Origin: Typha latifolia
Lineage: Eukaryota; Streptophyta; Magnoliopsida; Poales; Typhaceae
Assembly (NCBI GenBank): GCA_019914945.1
Contig: CM034101.1
Location: forward strand, 13,775,188 to 13,839,187
Length of the DNA stretch: 64,000 bases
Direction: 5' to 3'
The notes below the pieces were generated by a model that saw only the letters and a list, made by a program, of their open reading frames with translations, was not told where the DNA came from and did not search any database. Shown one piece after another: positions 59,293 through 64,000 of this stretch. The translations under genes were made by a program, and so were the position numbers. How positions within the stretch are numbered: the stretch's first letter is position 1; the number at the start of each line of letters is the position of its first letter.

Positions 59293-62219
59293 ATGCATCC
59301 TGTATACCTATTAACGTTTAGTATTTAAAGTTTAGTCGTGACATTAGTGAATTAAGAAACACGGTCTGAGTTGGTCTTATATAAAATAGGTAGTTTTTGT
59401 CAGGAAGCTAACTCTTATCAATAATTCTTTGATAGAAACTTATCGCAATGAGCCAATTAATTAACACTCTGATATACTTTGCTTTCGTAATAACTTAAAC
59501 TCTCAATCTTTGGATTGAGATTCGATATAGACCGGCCTCTGTAGGTCAGTTCGAACGTGAAATTAGATGAATGCTAAATAATTAAATACATATGCATATG
59601 ATGGCTTCAATTTTACTTACTCAAATTATATAGTCTTTTGATGGCACACTTAGATTTATCCTCTTGGTTAGAAAGGTTTGATTTCAACCTTAGTGACAAT
59701 AATTAGTTCCATAATTTCTATCAGAATGGACCTGAATTAGAAAATGTTTTTATAACGGGGTTTGGACTTTTGCTTCGAATTGGTGGAAATTCTACCTTAA
59801 TTTAAGTTATAACTAGCATCTTAATGGTTAGATATTCAAACAAAATAAAATAAAAAATAGCATCAGAGAAGAAAATTCTAACATAAAATTCCTCTCTTGA
59901 TCTTACCAAACTATCTCGCGAGTTAAAACCAGTAAGCCATCGTTCACCATCAACTTAAGACTTTTGATCAACCAGTAGTTATCTAACTATGACATAGCAA
60001 ACAAGCAGCAAGATTTGCCATGATGAGTAGTGAGCACCCTGTGCCAATTTTCTAATGGCAAAGCGAGTCAGAGCACAATCTTTACAACTTTCCGGCATTA
60101 GAGATTTTGCCACTTCGCAGAGAACAAATGAAGGTTTGCTTTCATGTAAAACTTTCTTCTTGGAGTTTGTGAGAATCCACCTTCCACACTACTGGAATAG
60201 ATGGACTACACTTACTGTACTTTTTAGATAGAGGAGGGGGGGGGGGGGGAGAAAGAAAGTGTTTTAGTAAAAAGGCATTCTGATGAGATAGTTTATGTGA
60301 CAGAAAACTTGACACAAAGCTAGCGGCTCATATTCTTTATATTTCTTCTCGTGGAAATTAAGCAACCGAATGGAGTTTTCAAGGAGAAGTTTTCCACATG
60401 CTAATATGTTGCGATCACCGTCTTTGTTTTCTTTTTTTCTTGTTGGAAGAGTTGGGCACTAATGGTGATCTTGTCAAATGAGGCAAATACTCGAGCAAAA
60501 AGATTGTTTCCAACTTCAAAGTTTCAAAGTACAATCTGCTATCTTTTTCCTAACTCTAGCTAGCTACATCTTTTTCTCTCCATCCCCACGGTCATTATAA
60601 TTGATAACTAGAACGATGCTATGCCATTACTTTTTGTAAAATATTTATGTATTATTTAACACCCAATGGGTTAATGCCAAATCTCCTAATCATAAAAACC
60701 CGGGCATCATTTTGTTCTCCTATGGTATTAAATCATCGAGACTTTGTTTAATTTGAGACTAAACTTCAAACTTAATTAATTAGTTTTATTTTAAAAAAAA
60801 TAAATTTAGTTAGATATGAAAAAAACGAAGCCCTACTGAATCGATGGCTATTTCAGTAATCATCGAGATTTGATATTTAAAGGAATTTTTTCCTTTCAGT
60901 TGTTACACAGGCTAGTTTAGATCTATTGTGGCTTTATTTTTTGTAAGAGAACTTATTTAACTAATTTGTTTAGTATATGAATAATCTATGAACTCATAAT
61001 TGAGAAAATAAATCATCTAATGATTGCAGGCCGACCACTGTATCATTATAGCTCAGTAATAATCGAACTCTATCAGTCTTAGGAGTCTCATCTATAATTA
61101 GATCAGTTCTGCACGTCTTATTAAAATCTTTTTAACATATAAACTAGTACTTTCTTCACAACAAAGATGTAACTTGATAGGCCACATTTAGGTGTAGTAC
61201 TTTCGTTTTGTATTCTCCCGGCCAAACCTTGTTGACTAGTTTACTTGTTAGGCCAGTACGCAGAATTTAGAACCACACCTGGTTGACCTCTTTAATGCGA
61301 GTCTTAATTATCCATCAAATGGATAACTATTTCCAGGAAAGAGTTGTATTACTATACCTTGCACACTATAACATGCATGCCTTTTATTTTTGGGAAGTTG
61401 AATTATTTTCTGAAAATTAAGGTATTCGGTCGCCGTTTAGGTTTAGCGAGACCTAATCAATGTCATTAGCAAACAAAATATATATTAAGTCCAAGCTAAT
61501 AAACCCTTGGAAGTTCAAAAACTATATCTACGTCGGATGGAAGTAATGTAGACCACTACTAGTGGGTCCAGTTGGAGCTGTGAAATTAGAGTAGGCCAAC
61601 CCACCCTAAGTTCACCAAGGTGAATAGATATGTGAAATAGAAATCCAACACGAAGAAGGGAACAGAAAGATACCTTCAAGTAAAGTTATAAAAGAAAAGA
61701 CTAATTTTGATTTCAATTGATCGTTCAAAGTGCATACAACGAAATAAATGAGAAGGAAGGCGACGAAACTATATTCAGTGGGTTATGTCGTCATCTTCTC
61801 CGTTTGCAATGATAACTTGGTTTAGATGTCAGATGTTTTTTTTAAGACCACTTTACTAATTTTTCCACAAGATAAACAGTTGTATCACAAGGATAAAAAC
61901 TCATATCAATAGATAAATTTGGATAATAAAAGAAGCGTTTGTAAATACTTATGCAAACAGCTGATAGAAGAGCACTCTACTGATATAACTGCCTTGGTTA
62001 ATGAACCAAGGTTACAATAATTCTGGCCCCTTTGCATGGCCGCTATAAATTGAAACACTCTACATAACTATTGAAGATTTAATCATTTTAAAGACGAGCA
62101 AACTATGCTACCAATCAACTGCATGCCAAAACTGGGTGAGGTTGCAAAATGGCGTCATCTTATACTAAAGGAGCTCCTCTATCACTGGTTTGCAGTTAGA
62201 TCCACTGCTGAAGAGGACT
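58561..62219. other. Spacer with microsatellites
   Basis: (TA)n at about 58824-58851 and 59260-59289 and a run of about 13 G near 60237-60250. No gene recognised. The last ~100 bases are probably the 3' UTR of the RUS-like gene. Confidence 0.5.
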
Positions 62220-64000
62220 TTAATATGCGAATCTGCTACCATTTCCATCTAAAAATTGATCCGTGTGCCATCCTCTAGTTTTCACTTCGGAGACAAATGA
62301 GGGGAAAACTCTCTCCATCTTTTCATAAGCTTCGTGTAGAATTGCCTGTTCTGAACCAAGAGCTGAGTTCTCCATCTTTGAAGCAAAGGCAGCGACTAGC
62401 CACCCCCTTAGTGCATCTTCCCCAGTTGCACTCTGTTCAAGAACCATGTAAGTTCTCTGGTTTCTTCGGTTGATCAGAAACTTTTCCTTCCGGAATACAT
62501 CCCTCAGCTCCTTGAAATGCTGAGGCTTCTTCACGGCCTCACGAAGTGGCCTTCCAATTTTCACACTTCCTGCTTCCTCTAATACACGATCTGGGAAGAG
62601 AAGATTTTCTCGGTACCTCAAGTCTGCAGGGCTTGAAACTTTTCCACTCTGGATTGCATGCAACCATTAGGACAGAAAATACACATTTAAGGTAGACAGG
62701 TTCTGTGATTGAATTCATTTCACACCTTGATGAAATCTGCTACAATCATAGCAGTTCTCTGCGGATTTAATGTGTTGATGGGAGCTGCTCGCATCTCTTG
62801 GACTACACTGTATATATGTACAACAGAAAGCAAAGGGCCCACTATCATCTGCAGAAATACAGAATCAATTCGTCAGAAAGATTTTCATTTGCAAGTCTGA
62901 TTTTTCAAAGTTTCACCAGGAAGGAATGAATAAAAAAGAAAATAAAAGGTCTTCTGAATTGTATCGCATGTCTATAGTGTCATATGGACAAAGAAGGAAA
63001 ACATCATGGGAAGGGCAAAATTATAACACTAACATACTGCTTATGTGCTGGGCAGGTTTATGGGACGAGCATATAAGGACTATTTTCCAAGGCAGAGCTT
63101 GGAGGACCCACTATACCAAGAAGAGGACACAAATATGCAATTGGAAATATAATTTGAAATCTTGAATGATCTGACTGAATGTAAAAGATAGACGTGTAAG
63201 TCGTAAACAGAAGCTTTTGTTTCTAGCAACAATATTTGCAATTTACCAATTACCATTCTCCGAAGAGACATGGAAGTGCAATTTTGGTTGCATAACAAAA
63301 TAGGTTGCTTGGTTCACCAATCATCCAAGGGAAAATTAAACAGGAGATAAAAGATTTAAAGTTAAAAACTATATGTACAGTTACTCCCCAATATTAGTGA
63401 ACTATTATGTCTTCCCAAAGTACTCTTATCTTACAGAAAATTGCTATTGCCAGATTCCACCATTTTCATAGAGATTTCCTATATTTCTTGTCATGCTTCC
63501 ACAGGACACAAAATTAATATTCCTTTATCTCTTTATCTTACTTTTGTACAACTGTGGTTTACTTCTCCAACATACCAAACCAAGACTCTCATTGAAATTT
63601 CATAAAAACTCCAGTTATAATCATTTAAGTAAAATAATTATGAGCAAAACTGAAGCACCTTACCCCTTAAAGCCTAACTAACTGAAATTAGCTATATGAA
63701 TTACTTCTACTCTCTGTCCTCTGATCCCCTCTATCATATAACACTTTCAGTCTCTTGTTGTCTATTTGACGATCAAGCTAACCTTTTATTCGTTCTCTTG
63801 CTTAATTCATAAAAGTTGCAAACTTTTCTACTTTAGCAACCTTTTGGCTTGGAGCATGCACACAAAACAGGAATATGATCAAATAGGAAGGCAAAGTTTA
63901 TTCATATGCTTTTTCAGTTGTATAATTGGTGACAAACATGCTTGCATCAAAAGTAACTCAACTACGTAACTACCTTCATGAAATAGATTGGCCTTGTAAA
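62220..64000 (-). CDS. ROOT UVB SENSITIVE (RUS, DUF647) family protein, C-terminal exons
   Basis: Visible exons are 64000-63974 (continuing past the right edge), 62848-62726 (123 nt) and 62648-62220 with stop. They join in phase 0. The middle exon reads MIVGPLLSVVHIYSVVQEM and APINTLNPQRTAMIVADFIK, matching the conserved DUF647 end where Thr-Leu-Asn-x-Gln-Arg is typical. The last exon (142 residues) holds SSPADLRYRENLLFP, then KIGRPLREAV, and a C-terminal part with EKMERVFPSFVSEVKTRGWHTD. Known for the family: RUS1/RUS2 act in UV-B sensing and seedling growth, and others are needed in pollen or development. Which of the six RUS members this is cannot be told from the part seen. No break visible. 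Confidence 0.85.

Overview
The window is nuclear DNA of a flowering plant: multi-exon genes with GT-AG introns, AT-rich spacers, (TA)n runs and remnants of plant transposons. Three features suggest a commelinid monocot. The first exons of the wall-associated kinase (WAK) genes are GC-rich and the rest of each gene is AT-rich. The chitinase resembles the class III enzymes of tulip, gladiolus and pineapple. The WAKs carry HGD where most kinases carry HRD. A non-grass Poales species such as pineapple would fit, but the species cannot be fixed from the sequence alone.

Layout. Positions 1-1599 (minus) hold a WAK-type receptor kinase cut by the left edge. Positions 2949-8977 (plus) hold a CPP1-type chloroplast J-like membrane protein in ten exons. 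Positions 10300-19998 (plus) hold a nine-exon PRAF-type gene (PH, RCC1, FYVE, BRX) with a Ty1/copia remnant in intron 2. From 21.7 to 36.1 kb three more WAK genes lie in tandem on the plus strand. The first (22004-24379) is intact. The second (27517-29935) has two frameshifts but a kinase exon almost identical to the first. The third (33739-36138) has lost its usual intron-2 donor. A minus-strand class III chitinase follows at 39018-40035. Two small paralogous membrane-protein ORFs follow at 42430 and 44824. A nine-exon XBAT35-type ankyrin/RING ubiquitin ligase lies at 45716-50669, a subgroup-2 R2R3-MYB (MYB14/15-like) at 54829-56109 (minus), and the last three exons of a RUS/DUF647 gene at the right edge (minus).

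The most unusual part is the WAK cluster. Each of the three tandem genes has a related upstream module (near 21.7, 25.95 and 31.3 kb), and a different repeat separates that module from each gene. These are a (TA)n expansion, a PIF/Harbinger-like element plus a perfect 60-bp palindrome, and a 1.9-kb array of about 21 hairpin-forming ~95-bp monomers plus a foldback MITE. In the array, several monomers carry base changes matched on both sides of the stem. The two neighbouring WAK kinase exons look homogenised by gene conversion, with borders at the exon ends, while their ectodomains differ.

The genes do not form a pathway. The WAKs, chitinase, MYB14/15-like factor and XBAT35-like ligase belong to families with reported roles in defence or stress. 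CPP1, PRAF and RUS are single genes of broadly conserved plant families. Exon borders were set by reading frame, splice signals and remembered family sequence; no alignment or transcript data were available.
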